Source: Coenobita brevimanus (lineage: Eukaryota > Arthropoda > Malacostraca > Decapoda > Coenobitidae). From it: a stretch of 64,000 nt of DNA. Of this stretch, positions 22,878 through 34,337 are shown piece after piece. Made by a program: the position numbers and the translations under genes. The notes beneath the pieces were generated by a model. The model did no database searches. It was not told the DNA's origin and saw only the letters and a program-made list of their open reading frames with translations. The DNA is taken from positions 21,649,812 to 21,713,811 of the forward strand of contig CM064732.1 in assembly GCA_032717465.1 (NCBI GenBank). The letters are read 5' to 3'. The first letter of the stretch is position 1. Every line of letters starts with the position of its first letter.

Positions 22878-24284
22878 ATGGAGTACTCGGGCCCTGCCAC
22901 CCTCGAGGACCTTGAAGCTGACCTGGCGCTGAGTGACGAGGATGAGATGACGCAGAGTGGCTGGCCACAGCTACCAAAAAGTAGTAGCAATGTCTCACTA
23001 GCTGGGGAAGTAGCTACGGAACCAGCACTATCTGTATGAGCTGCATCTCACCTCATCCGCCAGGCATCTTCCTCTGCCAGGCATCTCCTTGCCTCTTGCA
23101 GCTTGTTCAATCCCCCCAAGTTTCACCGTTGCTTCCTGCCTCTATGCCTCCGCCGTTCATGCCTAGGGCTGACTTCATCAAGCTTTTATTCATAGACAAC
23201 CCAACTGTGGACATCAAACTTCAATAGTTGTCTGAGGTCAACCTTGCTTTTCACCTTGACTGCACCCAAGCAGAGGTCAAGATGTCTGCAATCACTTCCT
23301 GTTTTGTCTACATCTCCAGACTTTGCAGGGACATTGTAGATAGTGTAACTAAAGGAGAGTTCCTATCCCTTTCTTTGGAAATTCAAGACTCACCTGAGAG
23401 GCCCCGCAATTTTCCTACTTACCTCCTTACACGTTATCCTGTCTGCACTGATCCCAACATGGCCAAGGAGCTGCCAGGTATCTACTCAGCCTGACCTTTC
23501 CACCAGAATGGCACTCCTGGAGCCTTCTTCACCCACCACCACCAATTGTCACCTTCACCTTCCTTCCCTGCCTCCCATCTTGTGAGTTTCGCAAGATGAA
23601 GGACGAACAACCGTGGTGCTTCCAATGCTGGGACATTGGTCACATCTCCCGGTATTGCTCTGCACCAGAACGGTGTGTATGGTGCTCTGGCCAACACGAA
23701 TATCGGATGTGTCCTCATCGACTCCCTCCACCTGCTTCTGATACAGCCTCGATGCAACCCAACCCGCCACCTCCAGATACTTTGCACTGGAAATGTCCCC
23801 GATGTCATCAAGGAGGGGTTAACATTTGGCATGGCTGCACTAGATGCTGGGCTAACTCTGCCCCCGTTGCCAAGGGTGGGGCTCCACTAGCGTCACCACC
23901 ACCACTACTCTGTGCTGCCGCTCCCCCTGCCTCCACTGTCAGTTTGGACTCAGCTGCAGTCACTGAACTTCATGATGCTGTTGCCACTCTCAGGACTTGG
24001 ATTACCTCATTACGTCACGTTTTGGTGCAATAGAAGCCTGCATTGATGGATTGGTTAGCAAGCAAGCCACACTTGAGACAACATTAAATTCACTGGTTGA
24101 ATCACAAGTCATCATTACGACTGTCACCACCTTTAAGGAGAAGCTGGACTCCATTGTCAATCCCATTGGATGAATGAATGCTTCCCCCAGGGAGTCGTCC
24201 CCTCGTGGCATGCCGCGCAGCACCTCTCATGCCAGCACCACTTCCTCATCTGGCCCCCCCAAACGTCATGGCAAAGTTCGGTGA
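22878..24284 (+). pseudogene. element C ORF1 (gag-like), broken
   Basis: Starts ATGGAGTACTCGGGC (MEYSGPATLEDLEADLALSDE), closely matching element A ORF1. Recognisable pieces are 23228-23494 with DSPERPRNFPTYLLTRYPV, and 23596-24033 with knuckles CFQCWDIGHISRYC and CVWCSGQHEYRMC. A heptad-rich tail follows to a TGA at 24282-24284. Stops at about 23037, 23227, 23492 and 24031, plus frame changes, inactivate it. The final TGA is one base from an ATG that opens ORF2 (tgacatg). Confidence 0.85.
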
Positions 24285-24285
24285 C

Positions 24286-27200
24286 ATGGCACAACTGTAT
24301 GTCATCTCCTGGAACACCTGTGGTGTTACTAACCATCTAAACTTACTGCACTCAAAGGATATGTATACAGTTGCCACCCGGATATCATTTTCATTCAGGA
24401 ATCCTTTGTTGTTCGTGCGCTACTCGGGGTAGAGGCACCCACTCTCAGTGGTTATGTTTCTTACGTCCATCGAGTTAGGAATGGACTTGTCATGTATCTC
24501 CACTCCTTCATCTCGCACCGTTTCCTCCAAAGCCCTGTAGATGACAAGACAACCTTTCAGCTTCTTGAAGTCATCATTGGAAGCAGCACAGTTTGGTTGG
24601 GGAATGTGTACTCTGTGCCAGGCAGGTTGAATACAGCTGCTTTCCCAGCACTGTGGCACGATATACATGGGGGATTATAATGCCCGACACCCTGCTTCAG
24701 GGGACATTTTTGCCACCGTTAACTGTAATGGGACTAAACTTCTTGAGTATATTCGTTGTAATCAGCTCACCCGCTGGGGCACCGGTGGGGCCACACACTC
24801 TCGAGGAGGCACACTATCCCTACATCCGGCCTCGTGGCATCCCAGCTCAGGTGTTCATCTATCCATGTGCTCTTCCCTGATCACATTGCTCTCAGCCTTC
24901 ACTATTCCCTCCCTGCTACACCTTCTGTACATAGATGCACTCACATTGCAATCCCATCCAAGTATTGCTCTACATACATCTGCTATATGACCAACCTTCT
25001 TCCCACGTTCGACCTTCATTGTCCAGAAAAGTTGTATTCATCACTTGCCAGCTTCACGCATGACTTCTACACCCATTATGTCAGCAGGCCACACATTACA
25101 CGCCATCATGATGCCCACACCTGGACACTGGATAATTGCATCGCTCAGGCAGAGAGGAAGGCGGCGGAAGACGGTTTTGCCTTTCAAAGACGACCTTCCC
25201 CTAAGAGTCTCCATCGGTATTGATTGTTGAGGGATGATCGAGTTGCTCTCCAGCACTGCAAATATATCGATTTGTGGCATAAACTTACCGATAACATCAA
25301 CCATTAAAAGACTGTTGGTTCCATGTGGTGCCTTATCAACAAGGTTGTTAAGAAGAAGTCCCCTACTGTCCTCCACCACAGTCCAGCACAGTATGCACAG
25401 GATCTTGTGGATGTCTGGTCTGCACAGTCACGGGCTTGCACTCTTCCCGCACACATACAGGATGTGCTTTCCACCCAGAAAACCTTTTGTGCACTCTGTC
25501 TCACCGCCTCTTTACTGAGAACAGACGATGAGGATGGTGTGGCTATAACTGATGATGAATTGCGACAGACCCTCGCCAGGGGTAGGGTAATGGCTCCAGG
25601 TGATGATGGCATCACTTTTTCTGTCCTCCGTGTCCTCCTGAAAGTTCCTGGTAATCCCCTTCTCCAGCTGTTCAACCTTTGCATCAATCTGGGATACGTG
25701 CCACAAGCCTGGACCAGCAGTACAATCCTATTCCTAAACCTGGCACTGATAAATTCCGACCTGTTTCCCTCACCTCCTGCTTCAGTAAAGTACTAGAACG
25801 CATCCTACTCACAAGACTCTTGTTAGGCTGCAGGACAAGCTCTCACCCCGACTGTACGGCATTTTACCATAGCGAGGGACACATCACTGCCTCATGGAGC
25901 TATACACCCTCCTATCCCCCACCAGTGTAGTGGCCTTCATTGATTTAAAGAGTGCATTTGATGTTGCCAACAGAGACATCATCCTCGACCAGCTAGTGGA
26001 TTTTGGAGTTAAGGGAAACCTGCTGTGATGGATACGTGGTTATCTGACTAATAGGTCCTCTTGTGTTCTTTTTAAGGATGCATATAGCGATGCTAAGGAC
26101 TTCAAGCTTGGTACTCCACAAGGTGGTGTCCTTAGTCCTTTTTTGTTAATATCCTCATACATTGTCTACACACTCTCCTTCCTGACATCCCTGGAACCAC
26201 GATTACTTACTATGCTGATGACATTTGCATTCACTCAAACTCCCCAGCAGATCTACAACGTTTCCTTCACTTGTTTCACGAGTTGGCTTCCAAATGCGGA
26301 CTCATTATCTCTCCAGAAAAAGTAGAATCATCACTTCCTGTCCAATAAGAACACTTCCTCTATTCTCTGTCGGGGATTGTGTTATTCCTCTGTGCACGCA
26401 GTATCTTTATCTGGGGGCGCCTGTATGGATTTCTCCCTCCATTCTTGCAAGACAACGTGTGCATCCGATTGTTCAGGGTCTGCTGTCCCAGCTACAGCGG
26501 CGCCTAAAACCTCTCAAGTGGCTTACTATTTATGCTGCCGAGGTGTCTATTCCAGTAGCACGAACCATATACATAGCGTTCATTCGATCAGTTGTTGATT
26601 ATCTCACCCCTGCTCTTTGTCAACTTTCCAGAACAGTCTTACAACCTATTGAGAAGTTCCAAAACACAGTACTGAGACTCATCCTGGGTTGCCCTGGCTC
26701 AACCAGAATTGTTAACATGCATCTTGAACTCAACCTTCCACCACCTGTTGAGAGAATATACTCCGTGGTTACATACTTCAGCATTAAGTGCCTGCATTAT
26801 CCTCACCTTTCTCCCCACTACTCTCACATCATTCAGGCTTCCCTTGATCCCACTGCACCAAGGCCTCTCCTTCACAGTGGTGGCCGCACACTTGTTAATA
26901 CTGTTTGTTCAAACATCCAATGGCTAAACATCAACATACTGGTGCTTGCTGAGGAGGTGGACTATGGCACTTCACCTTGGCAGACTCCTGTGCCTGCTAT
27001 CTCATACACTCCGGACTCCAAGACTGACCTGCCTCAGCTTCAGAAACAGCTAGCTTTGGAGACCATCGCCAGGCTGTCATCTTCCCTCCCTTTGGCCCAC
27101 CATATCTACCCTGATGGCTCTCTACAGGAGGATGGCAGTGCTGGCTGTGCTGTATTTTCCCCAAGGCAGGACCTACCTCAAGGGGACTGGTTGGGCTGTC

Positions 27201-27344
27201 AACTGCTAACCTCATTGAGCTCTACGTATTGTGAACTACATGGACTCTTGGATGCAGTTACTTATTAATACAGATGAACAACAGCAGCTTGATCATCTGT
27301 GACTCACAGCTGGCCCTCCATCCCCTCTCCTCTCCCAGGCCTGC
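24286..27344 (+). pseudogene. element C ORF2, endonuclease-RT-start of RNase H, broken
   Basis: An ATG at 24286 leads into AQLYVISWNTCGVTNHL. Pieces: MGDYNARHP endonuclease core near 24667; RT with APGDDGITFSVL (25323-25796), AFIDLKSAFDVANRDI near 25940, LGTPQGGVLSPF near 26108, YYADDICIHS near 26210; the long open part 26225-27268 covers thumb and RNase H start (HIYPDGSLQEDGSAG, where T of the usual YTDGS is P). Multiple frameshifts. The frame is cut at 27344 within CDSQLALHPLSSPRPA and continues at 34338. Confidence 0.88.
27334..27344. repeat. left target-site duplication of element D
   Basis: cccaggcctgc, identical to 34327-34337. Removing D and one copy rejoins element C coding in frame. 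Confidence 0.95.
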
Positions 27345-27457
27345 TTTTTTTTTTTTTTTTTTTTTTTTTGGGGGGGGGGGATATTCGTCCCAGTTGAACT
27401 GGGACACGGGCAAACAGAAAGCCCGTCACAGTTGCACATATAGTGCTCATTCAGAGA

Positions 27458-30400
27458 TTAACGTTGTGGAGGGTAGTCCCTAACCATGTTAAGTAACATA
27501 TTAAAAGGTGCCCTGGCAACAATGCCAGCGGCATCCCTAAATTCATCACCCGATCGGGCATGGCCACCATCGGGGCAAGACCTTAGCCGAGATGTAGTGG
27601 GGCAGTGAAGGAGGTAATGTATGAGAGGCACATCGGACCTGGCCAAGCAATGAGGGCATGGATCAGGCTCCGTACCAGAGATCTGTTTGAAGCAGGGGAA
27701 CCCAAGGCGCAGTCTCCGTATTCTCACCACTAAAAAATTAGGCAGGGCCTTAGGAGGCAGGAGGGGAGAGTATGCTGTAGCAGTGGCATACCAGCCTGCA
27801 GAGCTAGAGCCCCCCGAGATGCAGAGTTGGTGTTCCTCCCGGGACAGCCTGCCTATGGTTGCCTTTAATGCTCCAAGAATGTATGAGGGGCTGGGGCGGA
27901 GGGGGAATGCTATCTCTGGATGAGTGCAGGCAGCGCGTGCCGCGTCATCAGCTCTTTCATTGCCAGTAATCCCGACATGACCTGGGAGCCAGTGAAGTAT
28001 GATAGTGGCTCCCCTTTGGACAAGAAGAGTTGCAACCGTGTAAATTGCTGTTAGGAGGAACACATTATCCTGGAGGGAGAAAGAGCGCAGTCGTTAAAGG
28101 GAGGAAAGACAGTCTGTATGGATAATGACACGTCTATAATGGTGGTGATGAGCATGGCGCAATGCACCCAAAATGACTGCAAGCTCTGTTTGGAAGGCAG
28201 ACACTCCTGGGGAGAGGCGCCATGATTCAACCAAATTCCCCACGACAAAAGCAGATCCAGCAGAGCCATCAGGAGAAACAGAGCCGTCAGTAAAGTAGGT
28301 GGCCGAACCCGGGGAGTCTAATGCAGCCACCCGACTAAGACCATCCTGACGCATCATGGCGGGAATGGAAGAGCGAGGTTTGGCCTCTGATGGACTGATG
28401 ATATGGAAAGGGAGTGGAGTCCAAGGTGGTGGATCTCCAAAGCCAGGGAAAGAGTAATCAGGGTCTTGGCACAGGCTTGGAGCAGCTTCCAAATTGTGAA
28501 TGGTGGCAGCTGTGGTTCGGGCCCAGTCACGTTGAGGGAGCGCCTCAGGTGGATGGCCCAAAAGTCGTTTGAGCAGGGTTGAGACAGGTAGATCAGGCCA
28601 GCGCTGCACCAGTTGGAGTGTGATTGTTGCTGCGCGTAGCGCAATGCGGTGCGTCAGTGATGGCAGTCCACTCTCCAAACGTAAATTCACTAGACGGGTC
28701 CAAGGTGGAGCTCCGAGCATGATACGTAGAGCATTGTTCTGTAGAACTTCCAAGGACTTGGAGATGGGTGGGGAGAGACCAGTCATACAGATTGCTCCGT
28801 AGTCCACCAGGGATCGTATAGAGTGAATGTAGAACGTGCGGAGGACAGAAAACGATGCCCCCAAGCTCTTTTTTGAAAGGTACCGGAGAGCAGCGAGGTG
28901 GGTGGAAGCACGTTCCCGTAGGTATCTTACGTGGCTTGCAAAGGTTAGGCCCTGGTCAAACCAGACCCCCAGATACTGGTGTGAAGTTGCAACAGTGAGC
29001 TGGTGACCCCCGAGAAGCAATGGAAAGTCTGGAGGACGGAGGCCGAATGGCAGACACTTTGTTTTTTCCAGATTGATTTTTAATCCAAGCTCGTTGCATT
29101 TGGCATGGAGTCGAGACATGGCATAGTGCGCCTGGGAGAAGCAATCTCGGCGTGTGAAGACCAGGGCCAAATCATCTGCATAGCAGAGGAGAGAGATGCC
29201 TGGCCCATAATCAACGGTTAAGAGCCCCTCCATTAAGATGTTAAAGAGGAGAGGGCTCAAAACACTTCCCTGGGGGGTGCCGTTAGGATGAGGATGAAAA
29301 GGGGAGAGGTGCCCCTGAAAGCGAACCCCTGCAGTGCGTTCGCTAAAAAAGTCCCGGACCCAGGATATGAGTCTGCCCCCTACTCCCCTGGCCGCAAGAG
29401 CCGCCAAGATAACAGTGGGGTTTGCCAGTTCGAAGGCCTTCTCGAGGTCGAGGAAGATGGCCATCCCCCGTCCGCCCCTCAGCTCCCCAAGGAATGATGC
29501 AAGGCAGTGGGTGGCACTCCTGCCTGGATGATAGGCATAAATCCTTGGGTGCAGCGGTCCCAGCCGCCAAGCAAGACGAGCCCGCACAACCCTCTCAGCT
29601 GTCTTAGCAATGCAACTGAGCAGGGAGATGGGGCGCATGGCAGTGGGATCGCGAGGCTTCGGAATCGGGTGGATGACAGCCATCTTCCACGACCTCGGTA
29701 GACGCCCCTCAGACCACGAGAGGTTGAGCAGATCAAGAAGCCGATCTTTCCCACAATCTCCAGCATGTGATAACAGAGAGTAGGTTAGCCCGTCGAGCCC
29801 CGGAGCAGTGTCTCCTCTGTGCTGCAGCGCTTTATGTAGTTCCCCACTGGTGAAGGGAATATCAGCGGGGTCAGGCCTTTCACAGGCAGTTAGAATTGCT
29901 GCAAGGCGAGAGGTAGACAACTGCTCCTGCTTGTCTCTGACGGACTGTGGAAGATTGTGGGAAGCAGAGCGATCCGCGAAGTGTTGAGCGAGACGGCTGG
30001 CTTCAGCGGCTGGGTCAGGGTGAGAGGGAGGACGGGGGGGACGTGGGTCAGAGATCGACCTGATTCTCCTCCACATCTCCCTGAGAGTGGAGTGAGAGTC
30101 TAAGGTCCTGCACCATCTGATCCACGCCTCCTCCTTCAGCCGGCGTTTTTCTGACACGACGTGTTGCGTGACAGCAGCGAGGTGTCGGCGGTGCGGAGAT
30201 GTGCGGCGCCGCCGGTATTGCTTTCGCGCAGCGTTGAGTCTGTGGTTGAGTTCCCTGACCCTGTCGCAGTAGATCCAGCCGTCTCGGTAACGCTTCTCGG
30301 AACGTAGCTGTTGCGGGATGGATATGGAGGCAGCCTGTGCAAAAGCACTGGCAACTTGATCCGCTCTACCCTCGAGGTCCAGGACGGGAGGGGAGGCCTC

Positions 30401-31147
30401 GAAAATGGTGGATAAGGCCCTGGCAAAGGCAGCCCAGTCAGCTTTGCTGAGGTCCCATCTCGGTGGGGGAGGTGGGGGCGGGGGGAGGGGTGTGAGTGGT
30501 AGCCTGATCTGTATGGCAAAGTGATCGCTGGCTAGGCGCGGGTGGAGCGACCATTGCGCCGGGCCAGCAAGTGGGGTGGAGGTGAAAGACAGATCCAGGC
30601 GTCCTCCCCGAATGTGGGTGGGTTCTTGGATGTTGTTTATTAAGGAGACACCTTCCATCTCCTCGAGAACGAGAGAGATGTGCCGTCCTGCCTCATTGGA
30701 TGGAAGGGGCGATGCAAGAATGTCGTGATGGGCATTAAAGTCGCCCCCGATAAAGACAGAACGGGAGGCAGCGTGGGAGAACACCTCCCCCACATCAAGA
30801 GCGCCCCCCTGGCTTCTGTAGACATTGTACACAGTTAGTGAGGAGGATGCCAGGTGTAGCACAACACCTTGCACCTCTACACCTGGTCCACAAAAGGGCA
30901 GGGGGTCACAAACAGTGTGGGGGACGTGATCTTGGACGAGAATGGCACATCCTCGTGTGACTCCACGTTCATAGGGGAGGAGATGGGAGGTGTATCCAGG
31001 TAGCCGAAAGGAGGAACTGTCTGGGAGTAAGGTCTCCTGCAGGAGGAAGACGTGGGGCTGATCCCTGGCGACTGCCTCCTGCAGGAGGGGGAGCTTGTGT
31101 CTGATCCCCAAACAGTTCCACTGTATTAATCGGATGTCTGCAGGGTT
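27458..31147 (-). pseudogene. element D ORF2: endonuclease-RT-RNase H, one nonsense codon
   Basis: Endonuclease: IRLIQWNCLGIRHKL, FLLQETLL, FIGGDFNAHHDILAS, SDHFAIQI. RT: RGDTAPGLDGLTYSLL, AIFLDLEKAFELANP, NGTPQGSVLSPLLFN, LLCYADDLALVF (YADD at 29171-29182). RNase H: YFTDGSVSPDGSAGSA, FQTELAVILGAL, IIHTDCLSSL, then TAA 28094-28096, then in the same frame HWLPGHVGITGNERADDAA. C-terminal knuckle CPHCLARSDVPLIHYLLHC. The stop sits where CAA (Gln) would fit, consistent with a single C-to-T change; otherwise about 1230 codons are open. The frame also runs open upstream to 32068 over ORF1 without homology. Confidence 0.92.
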
Positions 31148-33219
31148 TGCTTGCAAGTCATGGGGGGCAGGGGGCTGTCGCCCGAGAGGGAAGCCGGGGC
31201 CTCGACCACGACCACCGTGTCGACTGCCACCGGTGCCGGCGCATCTTCTGATGGGGGAGGTGGGAGACGAGGCTCCTGAGCCCTCTGGGATGAGGTAGCG
31301 GTGTGTCGAGGCCGTGCCCTCTGTCTCGGGCGCGCCGCCCTGCGCGGTGGGGGGTTGGTAGTCTCTGGAGGGGGTGCAGGCTGAGGTGTGCCCCTTCGCT
31401 TCTTTTCGGTGGCCAGCTTGATGATCCTGTCTATTGCGGCTGAGACATGGCCTGTGGGGCACGTTATTCCCAGGCTTTGTTTGATCCCCGCAACTAAGGC
31501 CTCGGCAATCTGTTTCCCAATGCTGCTGAGCTCCACGAGGGTGAATACAGGCTCCTGCTGAATGGGGGCCTGGGAGGGACTGTGAGTAGCCCCGGCTGAT
31601 GGGTGCTGCGGTGGCGAGGCTGGAGAGTGTACCTCTGCAGTCGTGACGACCTGGGTGAGAGCAGGTGGTGGGGGGACTGCTGTCGTGGTGCGTAGCGGTG
31701 GGCTCGGCGTGGCAGGCAGCGGAGGGAATTCTGCCTCGCTGGTGGCTGGGACTTTTTCCGTGGGGCGGCGCTGTTGGCCCCAAACGAAGGTACCTGGAGG
31801 GGCTGGAGTCAGGCTGATGGCCTGCTGTTCTTGTACCCATGCCACTTGCTGTTCGCGGCCTTTCATTACTCTCCTCGTTCTGGCTGGGCAGCTGGGGTGC
31901 CAGGCATGGTGCGATCCTGAGCAGTTGGGGCATCGGGAAGTTACAGGCTGTTTTGTTTTCAGCCTTGCCAGGCACTGCTCGGTGTCGTGGCTGGCGCTGC
32001 AAATGCCGCATACTGGGGGGCGGTGGCAGTTGGCCCTGTGGTGTCCATATCTTTGGCACCTGTAACAACGGAGCGGCTCTGGCGTGAAGGGGCGCAGGTG
32101 GAATTCGCCCCAGTTCCCTAGATCGAGGGAAGGTATTAGCGGGCCCCTCAGGGTGACTGTGACCTGCAGGGTCTCTTCCCGCGTGTGCTGATTTGGCAGC
32201 GCTTGGCCTCCTCCACTAGGGGGTGCTGTAGGAGGATTCCTACCGGCATACGCCTGGGGTAGCCCATGACAGTGGCCTTGGCGAGCTGTTTGCCCCTTTG
32301 CAGCTCTACAATCTTCAGGGGTGGGGCCTCGTCCTCCGCCAATGCCCTCAGTCGCAGGTAGGTCTCCTCGTCCCGGGGGATGAGGACGCAGCTGTCGTCC
32401 CGGCCATAGCGGTTTGTGACGGCTAGTCCCTGTAGGTGGTTTTCCAGGGCTTGGACCGCGCCGTAGCTGGTCGTGAATCCCGGTTGGGCTGGGACACGAA
32501 AGGCTGGGAAGTTGGAAGGGGGTGGTGGAGGAGGCCGGACTGAGACAGAGGGGCGTGGCGCCGAAGGGGGCCTCTGAGGAGCTGAGGTGCGTGGTGCAGG
32601 TGGTGGCTGCTGGGGAGCAGTCATGCGGCTGGCCGGGATTCGGTCGTTTCCCTGTGTCGCTCGTGATTTTTTGCGCGACACGAGGGTCCAGCCCTCTTCA
32701 TCAGGAGAGTTAACAGCAGTGGTGGCAGCAGGGACAGGCGGGGTGCCTGTGGGGTCAGTTTCCCTGGCAGCAGTGGTGGCCTTTGTGGCGCTGTCGCGTG
32801 CTCGAACACTCGGCAGGGCCTTGGCAGTAGACTGTGGTGCCCTTGCAGAGGGGGGGCAAGGTGGTCGCTTGTGAGTGCTGGAGGGGCTGTGAGTTACTTG
32901 GGGAGAAGCCTGGGAGCCTGAAGAGGTGGGAGCTGGGGCAGTCGTGATTCCATCCATGGTTTCGTGAATCCGCGCGATCTTAGCTCGTGTGGACGAGGAC
33001 GTGGTGGGAGCAGCATACCGTGGGTGTGCTGCAGGTCCGTTAGGCCTTGGAGCGGGGGGGGCAGTGGGGGGGGCCCCGGAGGAGGATGGGGAAGAGCTGC
33101 TGGAGGAGAGTTTGCGCTCTCGCTTCTCACCGGTAGTGGGCTTGGTAGGGGGTGGCCTCGAGGGCAGGGGGGGGGAGGCGGGCAGGCCCCTTGGGCCTGG
33201 AGGTGCATGCCACCTTCAT
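31126..33219 (-). pseudogene. element D ORF1 (gag-like, three CCHC knuckles), two frameshifts
   Basis: A candidate ATG at 33219 (MKVACTSRPKGPARL) is followed by a frame change in a run of nine C (about 33165-33173). The frame from 32957 (MDGITTAPAP) is Pro/Thr-rich, then has a folded region (TTSYGAVQALENHLQGLAV, LIPRDEETYLRLRALAED, HPLVEEAKRCQ). Near 32200 the frame shifts again, and homology continues with REETLQVTVTLRGPL and knuckles CYRCQRYGHHRANC, CGICSASHDTEQC and CPNCSGSHHAWHPSC, ending TAA 31126-31128. The true start could be 33219 or 32957. Its stop lies within the first codons of ORF2. Likely role: RNA-binding particle protein. Confidence 0.85.
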
Positions 33220-33262
33220 GGCATATGCACCGGGCAGTGCAGGAAACGTAAAGGCAACTCAA

Positions 33263-33263
<1 letters not shown>

Positions 33264-33314
<51 letters not shown>
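33264..33314. repeat. (CA)n microsatellite inside element D 5' UTR
   Basis: About 25 CA units between the ORF1 ATG and the tandem units. Confidence 0.97.
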
Positions 33315-33318
<4 letters not shown>

Positions 33319-33427
33319 TGATAATCAATTTATAACAATATGCGCTCAATTCGTCTGTTGGGTTGTCAGAACAAGTCAACACAACAGTAAACAGATGAGC
33401 AGAATTGGAGCAATTAATTATATAGGA

Positions 33428-33796
33428 ATTTAATTTAATCTCAACCTGAGCAAATCCACCAGTATGAACTGATTTGTTAAATAAATCAGAACACCTGGAC
33501 AGACCTACGCAGGAGAAAGTAAATTAAATAAGAACACGACTGTGATGCTATTTAGTTTAGAAAAATTAGGTTAGGTGAGTCACGGAACTAATTTGCAATA
33601 CAAACTAATTCCTCAGACAAACCTAACGAGTTAGTGTAAACTAAATATAAGACTTGGCAAAGGGAAGCCAAGAGCACAATATTAAAGTGATATTTAGTTT
33701 AGTAGAACTATGCTGGGGCAGCCACAGAACTAACTTGCAATGCAAATTGATTCCTCAGAAAGCCACAGCAAGTTGAAGTAAACTAAATATAAGGCG
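33428..33796. repeat. three tandem AT-rich units of about 120-142 bp in element D 5' UTR
   Basis: The marker atttagtttag recurs at 33550 and 33692 (period 142), and a diverged form atttaatttaat at about 33428. Each unit also has a cacagaact/cacggaact, aattcctcag/gattcctcag and taaactaaatataag block in the same order. Confidence 0.8.
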
Positions 33797-34083
33797 AAAA
33801 AAAAAAAAAAAAAAAAAAAAACGGCCGAGAAACAACCCTACAGTGACGGGGGGGGGGTTCCCCGTCCTCTAAAGGACGTCGAGGGAAGACCCGTCACTAC
33901 CCCGTGAGGGACTTTCCTAGCCCTAGCCCTAACAGAGAATGCCGCCCTCACCGCCTCCTATAACCAGGCCCTAAAGGCCCCCCTTCATGGAAATGCCCTG
34001 CGGCACTCCTTCAGGGTTCGGCGTCGTACTACGGTGAGGGACACTAACGGCAGGCCGAAAAAAAAAAAAAAAAAAAAAAAAAA
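33797..34083. repeat. GC-rich 236-bp block between two 25-A homopolymers
   Basis: A-runs at 33797-33821 and 34058-34083 enclose a block starting acggccgagaaac and ending ggcaggccg. On the plus strand the second half reads as an open peptide (ENAALTASYNQALKAP and onward), which I do not recognise. It could be a separately retroposed, poly(A)-tailed sequence within the element's 5' UTR, or a native module. Confidence 0.6.
33842..33898. other. nested RNA/DNA hairpin
   Basis: Outer arms agtgacggg (33842-33850) and cccgtcact (33890-33898), a middle ggggttccc/ggga-type pairing, and an inner cgtcct/aggacg stem with a four-base loop stack co-axially in one 57-nt hairpin. Confidence 0.7.
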
Positions 34084-34326
34084 CTCCCTAGAGCAAGAGC
34101 AGGGCTCTTAAAAAGGCAGGGAGAGACGCTGTGCAGTAGAGAGCAAGCACACCGCTCTAGCAGCACCGGCAAGGCCGATCACAGCTCCAGTGTCGAGCAG
34201 TGGTGAGAAGGAAGCAAGCCTCCAACACAACACCAAAGACAGGACCACGTGGAGATGGAAGCAGGCAAGAGCTGGAGAGCTGGGAGACACGTCTTCACAG
34301 CACGACTGCAGCAGCGCGAGTCGTCG

Positions 34327-34337
34327 CCCAGGCCTGC
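34327..34337. repeat. right target-site duplication of element D
   Basis: cccaggcctgc, identical to 27334-27344. Confidence 0.95.

Larger units (their letters stand above)
22511..27344 (+). mobile_element. I/Nimb-like element C, 5' portion
   Basis: A relative of element A on the plus strand: 5' UTR, ORF1 from 22878, ORF2 from 24286. It is cut at 27344 by element D and resumes at 34338. Protein identity to element A is high across gag knuckles, endonuclease, RT and RNase H, but there are many stops and indels, so C is older. Total element length without D is about 5.6 kb, the same as A. Confidence 0.92.
27345..34326 (-). mobile_element. full-length poly(A)-tailed non-LTR retrotransposon (element D), 7.0 kb
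   Basis: Bounded by a perfect 11-bp duplication. The 3' end at the left is 25 A (T at 27345-27369) preceded by a C-run (G at 27370-27380). In element orientation: 1.1-kb 5' UTR (34326-33220), ORF1 with three CCHC knuckles, ORF2 endonuclease-RT-RNase H with a C-terminal knuckle, short 3' UTR. This is a Jockey/I-group layout with RNase H; LOA-like or R1-like relatives are possible. It is much less decayed than its host, element C. Confidence 0.93.
33220..34326 (-). promoter_or_regulatory. long 5' UTR of element D with tandem units and a structured block
   Basis: 1.1 kb with layered composition: (CA)n, tandem AT-rich units, a GC-rich block between two A/T homopolymers, and a 240-bp leader up to the 11-bp duplication. 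Tandem 5' units suggest a promoter array as in some mammalian L1 families; this is inference. Confidence 0.5.

Noticed and set aside
31148..32068. N-terminal extension of element D ORF2 as coding
   Set aside because: Same reason: it overlaps ORF1 zinc knuckles in another frame and is low-complexity.
33842..33898. HDV-like ribozyme in the leader of element D
   Set aside because: The stems are nested in a simple hairpin, and I could not build the required double pseudoknot.
33925..33942. Telomere-like repeat (ctagccctagccctaac)
   Set aside because: Only about two to three imperfect units, inside a retrotransposon leader; not an array.
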